DNA from: Pelobates cultripes
Taxonomy: Eukaryota > Chordata > Amphibia > Anura > Pelobatidae
DNA: 64,000 nt
Assembly: GCA_933207985.1 (NCBI GenBank)
Contig: OW240912.1
Span: 110,247,219-110,311,218, forward strand
Reading direction: 5' to 3'
Positions 34,421 to 45,828 of this stretch are shown one piece after another. Within the stretch, counting starts at the first letter, position 1, and each line of letters starts with the position of its first letter. The notes under the pieces were generated by a model. It had not been told where the DNA came from, ran no database searches, and saw only the letters and a list, made by a program, of their open reading frames with translations. A program made the position numbers and the translations under genes.

Positions 34421-35236
34421 TATAGCCAAATTTGCCACCCTAACTCCTCCCACAGTTTTTACACTACATAGACAAAAATTTACCAAAGCGTGCAGATTGT
34501 TCCCGATCGGATTGCTATTACTTTGTGGAACGTTTCGCCGAATGGTTCACGGAATATCGTCGTTTTTGTGGCGCAATTTGTCCCATAGGAATGAATGGCA
34601 AAGCTAGAGTGGGAGCTGGCAAAAGCTGAAAAATCAGGACATGATTTCTAAACTGCCACCACTCCCTTATTTTCAGGCCCACCTACACAAATCTTATATC
34701 AAAACGTTCAGCTATCCCTGCTGCCACTAAACATGTCAACGGCTAAGCCATAGTCCTGATAGTTTTCACAATATAATCATTTGTTTGCAACTAACGCCGT
34801 CCATTGACATTCATTGAAACTTCACTCTGCAAAGCTCAAATTTGAAGTGCAATTTCTAAACTGCGACTGTGCCTTCATTTTTAATACTTCAGAGACATAC
34901 TATGAATCAAAATGTAGGTCTGGGTCTTGTGATTCTCACAATATAAAGCTCTTCACTGTAGGAGTTATAGTTTTTAAGATACGACCGTTTGAAGATGGCA
35001 ACCACCAAAATACTCTGACCTGTGTCAAGCTGCAGCAGCAAGTGATGTCATAGACAGGGCCTTTTGAACACCTGCTAATGTTTTTATAAATGTATGGTTT
35101 AATGTAACTGTGCAACAACGTTGCAATTAAATGTGCTATGTAAATGATAACAGTTACTCCGCCCACTCCAGTTGTAGACTACAGGTGGAGGCAAGAACAC
35201 TTCACACAATTTCCCCAGAAATTGTAACTTTTCTAG
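34421..35236 (+). mobile_element. Helitron-like (?) repeat, copy 2
   Basis: Starts at ttatagccaaatttgccacc and ends with an 8-bp stem hairpin (35206-35213 with 35218-35225, loop ccca), 7 nt of spacer, then CTAG at 35233-35236 followed by T. A short hairpin just before CTRR is the classical Helitron 3' end. No TC 5' end is clear and there is no coding capacity, so the class is a hypothesis. Copy 3 follows head-to-tail. Confidence 0.5.
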
Positions 35237-35951
35237 TTATTATTATTATTATTATAGCAAAATTTGCCACCCTAACTCCTCCCACAGTTTTTACACTACA
35301 TAGACAAAAATTTACCAAAACGTGCAGATTGTTCCCGATCGGATTGCTATTACTTTGTGGAACGTTTCGCCGAATGGTTCACGGAATATCGTCGTTCTTG
35401 TGGCGAAATTTGTCCCATAGGAATGAATGGCAAAGCTAGAGTGGGAGCTGGCAAAAGCTGAAAAATCAGGACATGATTTCTAAACTGCCACCACTCCCTT
35501 ATTTTCAGGCCCACCTACACAAATCTTATATCAAAACGTTCAGCTATCCCTGCTGCCACTAAACATGTCAACGGCTAAGCCATAGTCCTGATAGTTTTCA
35601 CAATATAATCATTTGTTTGCAACTAAATGTAGGTCTGGGTCTTGTGATTCTCACAATATAAAGCTCTTCGCTGTAGGATGTATAGTTTTTAAAATACGAC
35701 TGTTTGAAGATGGCAACCGCCAAAATACTCTGACCTGTGCCAGGCTGCAGCAGCAAGTGATGTCATAGACAGGGCCTTTTGAACACCTGCTAATGTTTTT
35801 ATAAATGTATGGTTTAATGTAACTGTGCAACAATGTTGCAATTAAATGTGCTATATAAATGATAACAGTTACTCTGCCCACTCCAGTTGTAGACTACTGG
35901 TGGAGGCAAGAACACTTCACACAATTTCCCCAGAAATTGTAGCTTTTCTAG
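35237..35951 (+). mobile_element. Helitron-like (?) repeat, copy 3 (head-to-tail with copy 2)
   Basis: Very similar to copy 2, but about 100 bp present in copy 2 (34790-34915) is missing. The 3' end is again the acaatttc/gaaattgt hairpin plus CTAG (35948-35951) followed by T. The block 33954-35951 as a whole separates ORF1 from ORF2 of the CR1 LINE, so it was inserted there. Confidence 0.5.
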
Positions 35952-36250
35952 TTTTTTTAATACACTTGCTACAGGCACCTTCTGTCCTTGTTATGGGGGG
36001 CAATTGGATTGATGTTTTTTTTATCGCCCTTTTGCCCCCCTCCTAATTTAAATATGTCCTAGCAAAACCTCTGAACTGCTCACTGAGAACATTTGTTCCC
36101 TTTTGAGAAAGATGCAAACTATCTTTTTTGTACAGTTTATTTCCATTCCAAACAGAGCTACCATGAGAAATTAAGCCAAATCCTTGCTCCCTATACCATA
36201 CACCAAGCCACAAGTTAAAGTCCCTAATACGCATCTTTAATGGGCTCAGT
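35952..36250 (-). mobile_element. CR1-type LINE ORF1, C-terminal esterase (SGNH) segment
   Basis: The minus-strand frame ending at 36043 reads RIRDFNLWLGVWYREQGFGL, ISHGSSVWNGNKLYKKDSLH and LSQKGTNVLSEQFRGFARTY. The ELYKxDxLHLSxxGTxxL pattern is the last SGNH hydrolase block (Asp and His of DxxH) that CR1-clade ORF1 proteins carry. The catalytic Ser block is not here, because upstream DNA (above about 36250) belongs to another element. It lies upstream of the ORF2 endonuclease on the same strand, as in a normal CR1. Confidence 0.75.
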
Positions 36251-36690
36251 CCCTTTGGCCTGCACGCAGAGATGACGTGCGGCATGGCCGGGGAGTCAGG
36301 GAACTTCCGGGCGGCGGCGGAATGGCGATCACGTGGGTCCGCCAACCGCCCGGATACATGCGGACTACTTCCGCCAACCAACCACGATCCACCACTGAGA
36401 TTGAGAGACAATAAAGGCGCCAGAAACTCAATCCAATTAAAGGGACATACACAAAATTTATTCCATGAAGGATATGCAACCTTTATCATGATTGGACAAA
36501 ATGGACTGAACCCATTAAAGGGGAGGACCCTAAAAAACATTTAAAATGGAAGATTCAGAGGACTAACATCACAGCTGACTGAGGAAGCTCCACAGAAGGA
36601 GTGAAACGCGTATTGGCTATTTTTAAGAGGACTTTTTTAAGGACTTTCCATTATAATTGTTTTTATTTGTTTTACTCTTGAATAAATTCA
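36251..36690 (+). mobile_element. Penelope-type 3' region (pseudo-LTR-like)
   Basis: A CG-containing block (cgatcacgtgggtccgccaa), then AT-rich sequence, then the hammerhead candidate at 36573-36618, then tctcttgaataaattc-type sequence and A/T runs. This layout resembles terminal regions of vertebrate Penelope-like elements. No Penelope ORF is adjacent, so the call rests on the ribozyme and layout. Confidence 0.45.
36573..36618 (+). ncRNA. Hammerhead ribozyme candidate, type I
   Basis: Stem I: 36573-36578 (agctga) with 36613-36618 (ttggct), 6 pairs including two G-U. Core CTGAGGA at 36579-36585 fits CUGANGA. Stem II: 36587-36591 with 36598-36602, loop acagaa. GAA at 36603-36605. Stem III: AC/GT with loop gc (36606-36611). 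Cleavage would follow A36612 (GUA). The one departure is an extra A (36586) before stem II, so activity is uncertain. Confidence 0.55.
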
Positions 36691-37384
36691 TTATTTTTTA
36701 CTCAAGATCCTTCTTAAGTCCTTCTTTGGAAACCTCAAGAGAATCTTCCCAGGGGCAGTGCCATCCCCATTCAAATTGACACAATACCCATACACCTAGA
36801 GCCGGGACCCACAGGCTCAGGTACAGGTGAGCACACCACTTATTTTCATAATATTGTGTTTCCATCAAGCACTTTCTACACATTGGTTTGCTCTTCCTGT
36901 TTTTGTCTTTGAGAACTACCCCATACCGAAGGAGACGGGCGGTGCTACCCTAATAAGCACATAAGCCAAAATACGGAGCCAGTGTTCTCACATACAGGCT
37001 CCTTGAAATGTGAGTGTTCAATTTATCCAGATATCATTACTACAACTACATTATTATTTTAATAACGTCTGCACTATATTGTATTCCTTGTATTTTTTTC
37101 TTAACATGCACCCTATACTCTACCATTGAATGAAATACCATTTGGTAAGCTGTATATGTGTTGGAGCGCTCCACTTACTGGTATAAGTCTTTTTGTTACT
37201 TAAACCACACCTATAATTTTAATTCTGTCTTGTAGAATAGAGGATATTTCCACATAAGTGTACTGAGCAGCCTGTAAATCCCCTTTTTGTCTAAAGCACC
37301 CTGTTATACACACTCCTCTGTAAAAGGAGGTAACCTTTGATTGGTATTCATAGCTAGTGTATATGTGTCTGTCAGTGAGTGTCT
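36691..37384. other. Nothing recognised
   Basis: AT-rich DNA without a bounded repeat. Confidence 0.4.
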
Positions 37385-37890
37385 ATGTTCTGCAGACCAG
37401 AATGGAAGAGATTGTTAAAGAGGAATTGGGAGAGGTCTGGTTCCAACAGTATGGGGCTACTGCCCACACAGCCCGAAATTCACACAATGTTTTAAAAGAA
37501 ATGCTTCCCGGACGTCTGGTCTCTCTGTGAGGTGGCCGGTGGCGGGCGCAGTCACCAGATTTGAGCATTTGCATTTTTTTTCTTTGGGGATATCTGAAGG
37601 AAAAAGTGTTCAAACATCACCCTACCAGAGCTAAGGGAGCAGATTATCGAAGAAGTTAAAGCGTGTGTGAATATGTGTGAACGAGCTGTACAAAACTTCA
37701 GAGATCGTCTCCAACAGTGTGTTGCTGCTAATGGCCGCCTTCTCGAAGACATTATTTTCAAACTTAAGGAATATAAAATGGTATTTAATGCGGAATTCGA
37801 AAATAAAAACAGTGTTTTTCTATACACCTCAGTTAATTTTTTTATAACCCCTCAAAACCGATTAATCGGTTCTGCTGCACCCTGTGTTTT
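37385..37890 (+). mobile_element. IS630/Tc1/mariner transposase fragment of an unusual lineage
   Basis: Frames read EELGEVWFQQYGATAHTARN, SPDLSICIFFLWGYLKEKVF in pieces, then REQIIEEVKACVNMCERAVQ and NFRDRLQQCVAANGRLLEDI. This matches the C-terminal DDE part of mariner-like proteins that are common in arthropods and cnidarians. The second catalytic Asp (QQDG) is Tyr, and the third acid (normally in CDFF) is Ile, so it is dead. The N-terminus is missing. It is clearly distinct from both Tc1 copies in this window. Confidence 0.75.
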
Positions 37891-39115
37891 TAATATGTTG
37901 GTGTTATAATAAGTTCTTTAAAAATAAATTATTCATAGTGGTTTACCACGAAAAGTGAAGCTTGCTTTAGGCATTCAATATTAGCGCATGCATAAAATAG
38001 TCTGTTGAAAAAGGGTTCAAGCTGTTTTTTGTTTGTTTTTGTTTTTCAAACATATTAATAATATTATGTTAAAAAAAACTTTTATCTGCAGCCTTTGCAT
38101 ACCCTCCCCTTTTCACAGACACAGACTTTCAGTGGCGGTCCAATCACAAACTTCCCAATGCAGCTCTCTTTCAGCCTGTGCCAGGGAAATGGCCAATCAA
38201 AAGCTTCTCATTGAGAAGCCTCTGAATTTGAGCATGGTGAGCCAAGGAGGACGCAGAGTTATGAGTTATGTAGAACATGCGCACATGTGGGTGCATGCTC
38301 ATAGGCTCACTGTGACCTGGGGGAGAAGGCATGCACGCTCAGCAGGGTTAAACTTTTGTTCCTGAGTGCTTGATTTTTCACTTGCTAATGGCTAGAGGGC
38401 AAGTCGAAATTTTAAGTCCTGCATGCGACTACTACTGTGTGCTGCCTGGAGAGAGACCAGTTTTCATAAACATATTTCAACAATTCAAATTATTGTAAAA
38501 CATTTACTACTACATTTACTACTATTTTTGTGATCCCAGGAGTAATATAGTTCATATTTACAATATTTACAGGGATATCCACTAAACTAAGAATTGTTAA
38601 AAATTTACAAAGGAATTGCAAATTATAGTCCAAAATAACCAAACTAAAAATAGAGAATTTTTCCAATTCAGCTATTTGGCTTATAGTTTGAAATTCCATT
38701 GCAATTCTGCACACATTGTATTAAACAATAATACATTCTGAGAAAATAAATTGGAATATATCAGAGCATTTTGGATGCAAATTTTCAGATTGAGATTCAG
38801 CTTGAATGGCAACAAATGAGCTCAGAATCATTTGAAATGCATGTCCCAAATGGATATATGTAAATAGTTAAAGAAAACACAAACAAACAAAAACAAAACA
38901 TGAATATAATAAAAATAAACTGTGTGAGGGGTTAATAATGTGTAGGTGGGAAGTAGCTTTCTTTTGTCCCATAAAAAGGTAAACAATTATCCGTTGGTAT
39001 ACCACTCCTGTTAAACTATACCATATAAACAAGACCCCAACGGATCTCTGTTGGAGACTATGTGGCACATACTCCCAAATCCTACACAAACAACAGATCC
39101 CTGGGTGTTTTTACT
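37891..39115. other. Nothing recognised
   Basis: No convincing gene or repeat boundary. Confidence 0.4.
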
Positions 39116-39123
39116 CTCTAGAC

Positions 39124-39253
39124 GAGGCATAGGCAACCTTCGGCACTCCAGATATTTTGGACTACATCGCTCACGATGCTTTTCCAGCATTACGGGTGCA
39201 AGACCATAATGGGGGATGGAGTTCAAAACACTGCCAAAGGTTGCCTATCCCTG
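39124..39253. mobile_element. 130-bp palindromic MITE with target duplication
   Basis: Same family and exactly the same length as the copy at 23697-23826: ataggcaaccttcggcactc with its inverse caaaggttgcctatccctg. Flanked by ctctagac and ctctagaa (7 of 8 identical), an 8-bp duplication of hAT size. Confidence 0.85.
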
Positions 39254-39261
39254 CTCTAGAA

Positions 39262-39982
39262 CAATAGATGGCTAGACTAAAGCAGAACAAGCACTACTTC
39301 ATAAAATTACACTGGCAGGGAGACAAGCTTTAGCACAAACCTGGCTTCGATCCACGTTACCTCCCATAGACACGGTACTCCTCAAACTGAAAGATAATGC
39401 CTAATTTGTTGACCTCTAGGGCACTGCCTACTCTTACGCACTTAAATTTGCGACACACTCTAGCGCATACGAGCATGTGTATATCACATTAAGATTTCTT
39501 AACCATCTTCTAATGCTAACTGCAGCGCCGTATTGAGATGCCGAGAGCCCAAACAAGACTCAACTTCTAATAGAACAGTAGCAGATCGGAGCACCGTCAT
39601 GTAGTAATGCGATGTTAAGACCACATTATGCTTTTTTATAGACCACCCACTGTCTGAGGCCTAACTAGAAAATAGGAAAGTTTATTTAAAAAAAAAAAAA
39701 AAAATCAAAAAAAGAAATGTGAACTAGGGATTTGGGGCGAAGGGACGGTAGCACAACACGGTGATACAAAAGAGCATGTTGCCTGCGTGCAACACATGTC
39801 AACTGTTTCTACACAGCAAATGTAACACTGTGCAGTATATTATATTGACACATGTTGTATTTCATAAACGCCTGTTGTACAAAATGCAATGTATAATACA
39901 TGTCACTCCACCTGATTGATCATTCACAAATAAAGAATAAAAAATGTAAACAATTAAATTCAATTTTGAATAAAATCATCCA

Positions 39983-39985
<3 letters not shown>
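39262..39985. other. Nothing recognised
   Basis: No coding frame or bounded repeat. Confidence 0.4.

Positions 39986-40081
<96 letters not shown>
39986..40081. repeat. (TA)n(CA)n microsatellite
   Basis: About 80 bp of TA followed by 15 bp of CA. Confidence 0.95.
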
Positions 40082-43000
40082 CTTTTATATTTTAGATCAA
40101 TCTAACCACAAAAATATAAAATAAAAAGTGTGTGTTTGTGTGCATATGTAAATAAACTTGTTTTCCTCTTTTTATGTAAGCATTGCATATTTAAACTGCA
40201 GTCTGTTTATACATGAATTTCCCAATGATCCTGTTTACAAAATATTTATTATGTAAGCTGCCCAGGACTTGACCACTGGCTATAAAATATTCTGTCATAA
40301 AATCTCTATATGCAACAAACCATGTGGATTAGGGCTCTGTGCAATTCACAGAAAACCGACACTGAGTCCATTCAGCCTGCAAAGTAATTAGAACCCCATT
40401 TCCTGGTCTGTAGAAAAAGGGTATTTCTTGTTTTTTACGGAGCTGCTCACACTGCATGTACAGATGGAAAGTATGACCACGTCCCTTGGAGTTACAAACA
40501 GCAACTAGCATAAAAGGGATAAAGAGTATTCTGTGTGGTATGGTGAATGAAAAGAGCCCTTATTCTTTCACCTGGAACGAGATTTTTTACTGTGCTAGCC
40601 TAATAGAATGTGGAACATTCAGCATATTGCGATCCACTCAAGACACTGCAGTGTTCTGTATCATATAATGGAGCAATAAAATAACTCACTATATACCAGA
40701 CATCCAAATGTTGCCAAAATACAACTCCCATGAGTCTTTGCCAGCCAGTTGTGGAGCATTAAATGGGAAGGTTTCATGGGAGCAATCAGAGGTGTATTGC
40801 TCAACACTGCCTGCATTACGTTGGCTGAACATCGCAAGAAATATTGTTTTGTAAATTTGGGGTGCGAAGCGTAGCTATCCCTACTTTAGGGTGCAGTTCA
40901 AGCATGTGTGTATTGTTAAGATTATTGGACAAGTCACGCTTGCTGTGGCTCATGAAAAAGTGTTTGGAGTCTTATCTATAACTATATTAAATAAACATCC
41001 TAAACTAAGCACTGTCTAGCACATTGGGGAGATATGTCAGAAATTGGGGCACTGATTATGTTACTCGTAAAACTGGGGAATCTGACAGTCTCGATCAGAA
41101 ATGGCATTCCAAAACATATTTTAAAATCTGCATAATAAGTCTTTGGTTTAGGTAGTGAAAAAGACAAAGTCCTATAGAGACTCATAATAACTGTCATTGA
41201 GAACATTCTAAAATTAAACATACTGGTTCCAGATACAATAAATGCAATAGTTCCAAGCCAAAGATCTTCAAAAGATGAATACATGATTTATTTATTTTAC
41301 ATAAACTTGATTTATATCCAGAACCGCTGGTCTCTAAATTCTTTTTTTCATTTCTTCAATCTGGAGTAAATTTAAAAATGAAGCAGAAGAAAAAAAACAC
41401 TTAAACATAGGTTGAAAAACAGATATCCTCAAAAGAAAAAAAAAAATCTAAAATAGATTTCCACGCATGGTATTTCTACCTCTATATCTACTTAGATATG
41501 ACCTTCAGCATATCCCAAAAGTTTCTGGTTCCAATTCAAACTGAGCTGGTGTTGATAAAAGATATATTGTTTAACAATATGTGTTACTTGGTTCTTGTTG
41601 TTGTCATCGTATTGTTCTCCAGGTCTACTCATTTGTCCCCCAGAGAAGTGAGCACTTTTATAGGTAGACTACATTCTCCCAACGTGTACAGCTCCACAAA
41701 GTTCAACTAACTATGAAGGGGACAGAACCATAACTGGAGAATTCCCCACTGGAGTAGCAGGGAGGTAGACATGTCTACAAGAGTTTCTCGTTTGGATCTA
41801 CCACTCCAGCTGAGAACTGCAATATACTACAAGTAATGGATTATTGCAGGCCACAACCACATTAAGAAGCCCAAAATCATAACCGATTCACTATATCCAG
41901 TACAGTTGACAGGGATGCAAGCAGTTTTCTATGAATTATTTAAATGTGTGCATTTCCCTTAATGCACAAAAATAAACACATACAATGGTGCCTGTACAAA
42001 CATATATCTTAGATATATCCTAGATCTGCTTTAAACTTGCATAGTGACAGTTGCTTGCACCAAAACACATTAAATTCCTCAAATATTTCGGCACTGGTGT
42101 TTTACTGTTTATTTTGTACTTCCTAGCGCAGGCAGTGGCAGAGAGCTCTGTACCATCTGGATGAATATAAAAAGATTCTAAAAGAGATGCCTGCAAAATA
42201 GATTAAATCACATGCCCTATCTGGTATGTCATTATTATAAAAGCAGATATTTCCCTGCTGGTTACTGGTTCAGACTTTATATTCCTCGGGACACTGCACC
42301 CACCGGGTACACAGAAGGAATCTCATAAGAATGTTATGATGATTAACTACAGTAACCTCTCTATAATGAACTGTTATATGTTCCATTTAATGTCTACTAA
42401 CTGCCAAAGCGTTGGATGCAGCATAGGAAATTATACAGAGCTTAGACACTTCATTTGGATCCCTTGTGGGTATTTTAACATCAAGCTGACTTGTTCTGTG
42501 CAAATTTGCTTTGCAAGATACAGTGCTACTAGTTGATACGCAGTATCTTTTAGAATATATAATGACCAATAAACACTGCTTTATTATTTAATGTTTTACC
42601 CTCTAAGTTCCAGAAAGAAGTAGACAAACTGAATGTTTTAAAATATTATCCAGAAAAGGTATCCGTAAAATCTACACCTGGACCATATAAGGTGTTCATA
42701 TGTTGTGGCATATTACACATTCCTGTTGGTGACATTTTAGTAACATTATGTTTGTTTTTATTAAACTGTGATTGAAAACTGAATTGCAAAATGTATTTAG
42801 AAACATTCTCCAATTCAGCTGTAGTCACAACTTGGCTGTTTTCGATTAGATTAAAGTTTTCTAGAATTTTACGACTATCCACTCATAACACTAGAGCTAA
42901 CAATAACTCCTGGCTATTAAGTGCAGTTAACCCTCCCGCCTCCAGACTTTTTCTACCCAACTCAGAAATGAATCATTTACGATACTGGGCCAACATGTGA

Positions 43001-43285
43001 TCTCCGATTCAAACTTCACTAAAAGTGAAAGGATGGCACTCCAAAGTTTTGAACAGGATCATTCATTGTTCGCCCCACTGATAAAGGCAGGGAAGTTGTC
43101 CTTACAGGACTGATATTTTACAACAATTGGCCGCTGAGACAACTTACAATTTAACCTATATCACAGTCCAGTCAGTGCATATATGAGGATCATTGAGGAT
43201 GCTTAATGTTTAAATGGAAACTCCACTGGCCACATACAAACCAAAAAAAATAAAAATAAATAATGGCTAGTGGATAAAGCAAGGT
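40082..43285. other. Long stretch with little recognisable content
   Basis: A scrap resembling the 130-bp MITE (aaaatacaactcccatgagt) is at about 40716-40755. Open frames at 40329-40511 (minus) and 41000-41284 (minus) lack any feature I can connect to a protein family. Confidence 0.4.
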
Positions 43286-43837
43286 TTAAAGGGACACTAT
43301 AGTACCCAAAACCACTTTAGCTTAATGAAGCAGTTTTGGTGTATAGATCATGCCTCTGCAGTCTCACTTTACGATTATCTGCAATCTTGGGAGTTAAATC
43401 ACTTTTGTTTCTGTCCATGCAGCCCTTGCCTCTCCTGGCAATGACTGACACAGTCTGCAAGACAAAATAATTTTCACTTTCAGTCAGCTGTTACTTACTT
43501 TAAAAGTTTGTATCTCCTGCTTTCTGAATTTAACTTTAATTATACCCAGGAGGCTCCTTCACGCTCTAGCACACTATTAACAGAGCAGGAGATAAGAAAT
43601 TCTAAATTAAACAGAGTTTGTAATAAAGTAAGTGTAAACATTAGATGACTATATACAGGAAGTGTTTAGGAAGGCTGTGTAAGTCATGTGCATAGAGGTG
43701 TGACTAGGGCTACATAAACAGTGTGATTTAACTCCTAATTGTCAGAGAATTAAGCAGTGAGACTTCAGGGGCATGATCTGTACACCAAAACTGATTCATT
43801 AAGCTAAAGTTGTTTTGTGACTATAGTGTTCCTTTAG
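43286..43837 (+). mobile_element. T2-type MITE, longer subfamily
   Basis: Starts TTAAAGGGACACTATAGTAC and ends TGACTATAGTGTTCCTTTAG. The terminal TTAA has decayed to TTAG. Long inverted segments near the ends: ccactttagcttaatgaagc at 43311 against ttcattaagctaaagttgtt near 43797. Confidence 0.75.
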
Positions 43838-44529
43838 GTGTTTGATGTATCCCTTTAATTATTTTATGTTTGAGGATTACTTCTATGCTCAACTCACAGA
43901 AACTTCCACTACTGCCTTTATGTACCTAACGTTGGTCAGCCTTGTCTAAATTCTCACAAAACATTTTGCTCAATTTAAAATTCATCAATGATGCGTTTTT
44001 AATTTGGCACTGACAGGGGAGAAACTGTTAGCCATGACTGATGAACTGAATTCCATCGATGGTGTTGAACTCTTCTTTATGAAGCAACACTACAACGAAA
44101 TTGAATTTTTTTACTTGTTTATTTTCGTTATGTGTGATACCTTTGGGTATATATTGTATTGATAGGAATAAGAAAAACAAACAGATTGCAAAACCCTACT
44201 GCACACAGAAAGCTCCCCAGCCACTGAGAGAGTCCCTTTCTGAATTTCTTCATCTCATTATTTGAGAGTTTTGCTAAATAATTCTGATGAAGATTGAAGT
44301 CAGGTTCAGTTGTTCCAAATGATCCAAACGTTTTTGGAGAGAGTATATTTCAAGTCAGAACTTGAAAGCTTTCAAAGCTTTAATGATGGCCAAAAACAGA
44401 TTTTGTGATACTATAATTAGGACTAAGAAGGCTACTAAGCATATTGGCTGTATTCAGACTTTCAGTACTTCTTCTGGACCCTTTAATGAAGTAGTTACAT
44501 TGGAAGTTGCTGTGGTATGACCCTCTTCT

Positions 44530-44990
44530 TCCAGAAGGATTCAAACACACGTCACTTATGAGCTACAGACAGCCTCCAAACCTGAGGGAAATTTTGGTAC
44601 ATGCCCACCATTCTGTAGATCCCATAAATGTTTTTGATTTCTAAGGAGTGTGCCCTGTGGCCACATGACCCCAGGCCACACTTTCAACCACCCACATAGA
44701 GGACAACAATTTCAGATTCACCACAGGATTACATGTACCACTTTATTTGTGGTCTTTAAACTACAATGTCACTGTGGATTAATTGATGTGGACAAAACTT
44801 ACACAACGCTTCATGAGAGAATTAGGGTGCACAGATCCTCGATAAGTACTGCCTTTAGGGATGTCAGAAAAACCCTTAGCCAGACGCTTTGTAGAGGTAG
44901 GTCATTTACTGCCCTCTTTGCAGCTTATTGCCATTAACTTTGTCCTAGAGAGGGTGATCATGCTCAGGAATTACTGAAGTGCAAGTGATT
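44530..44990 (+). mobile_element. Penelope-like element, GIY-YIG endonuclease end (degenerate)
   Basis: Frames include YRQPPNLREILVHAH (about 44563) and CTTLFVVFKLQCHCGLIDVD, then KTYTTLHERIRVHRSSIS (44730-44850). Penelope proteins have this order after the reverse transcriptase: a RRxxNLxxxLV segment, a Cys-rich linker and the GIY-YIG core (VVYxxxCxCGxxYVGKTxRxLxxRIxEHRS). Here YVG is DVD, so the nuclease motif is destroyed. The frame then decays. The reverse transcriptase is not found upstream. Confidence 0.75.
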
Positions 44991-45418
44991 CTGGGTTTTC
45001 AGGAGCTTGGAGAATAAAAAACTTTTATTAATTTTTGGTCAGGCCCCAGTTGTCTCTCTTTGAAAAGGTGATTTTACTCATGATATACTTCTATGATATA
45101 CTTTTAGTCATGACATGGCAATGGTCAGATTAAGTTGTTTTGAGACTCCACACTTTTACCTTTAAATATTTCTATTTTAATTTATGGGCACTGAACAGCT
45201 AACATCATTGTTTCTTTGGTGTGAGTTTTGTATCTTGTACTGGCTACATTAATAGCAGTATTGAACAAGTAACTTTTTCATTTGGAGAATTTATTGATAA
45301 TAGCCTCTTAAGTATTTACACTATTTATTTTTTCTTCTTGGTTCTGTGTTACTGTGTTTTGCTGTCAAAGCTTTGCATTAGATCCTGATGTTACTCTCTT
45401 TTGTGTCATTGCACCATT

Positions 45419-45530
45419 TTAAAGGAACACTACAATCACCCAGACCCCTTCATCTCAATTGAATAGTCTTGGTGCAGTGTCCCTGTTCCCTTAGCTCCGC
45501 AATACATTACATTTTTGGGAATCTCAATTT
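45419..45530 (+). mobile_element. T2-type MITE, left end only
   Basis: TTAAAGGAACACTACAATCA followed by cacccagacccc, then degenerates. Confidence 0.6.
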
Positions 45531-45642
45531 AGGTTTCAATTTAGTCATAGTCTTTTGACTAAAAGGTCATTTTAGTTTTTGTCGTATTTTAGTAATCTGA
45601 ATTGTTTTAGTTTTAGTGGACTAAATCTCTAGTAGATTTTAG
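45530..45642. repeat. TTTTAGT-rich repeat, copy 1
   Basis: Repeated ttttagt and gactaaa motifs; shares tcttttgactaaaaggtcat and gaattgttttagttttagt with 50765-50905. A low-complexity but bounded family. Confidence 0.7.
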
Positions 45643-45644
45643 TC

Positions 45645-45725
45645 AGGGCCAGTGGAAAGATTTTTGCTACCCCAGGCAAAAAATTATTTGCCTACCCCCA
45701 TTTTGTGACACCACAACCATATGAT
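45645..45725 (+). mobile_element. hAT-like terminus
   Basis: CAGGGCCAGTGGAAAGATTT followed by gctaccccaggcaaa, an end sequence common in vertebrate hAT families. No partner end identified. Confidence 0.45.
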
Positions 45726-45828
45726 CCACATATCTCATCACATATACCCTAACCCTTTTTATGACATTTGCATTAATCCAAAGATACTACACATTCATAT
45801 ACACACATTTATGCACACTTATACTACA

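Noticed and set aside
40329..40511. 60-codon minus-strand ORF with a fairly protein-like composition
   Set aside because: No splice sites, family resemblance or conserved motif could be identified; probably chance.
41000..41284. 94-codon minus-strand ORF
   Set aside because: No recognisable domain, AT-rich composition and no supporting context.
44036..44300. ctgatga boxes at 44037 and 44284 near the Penelope fragment
   Set aside because: Neither is followed by a stem II and GAAA at a workable distance.
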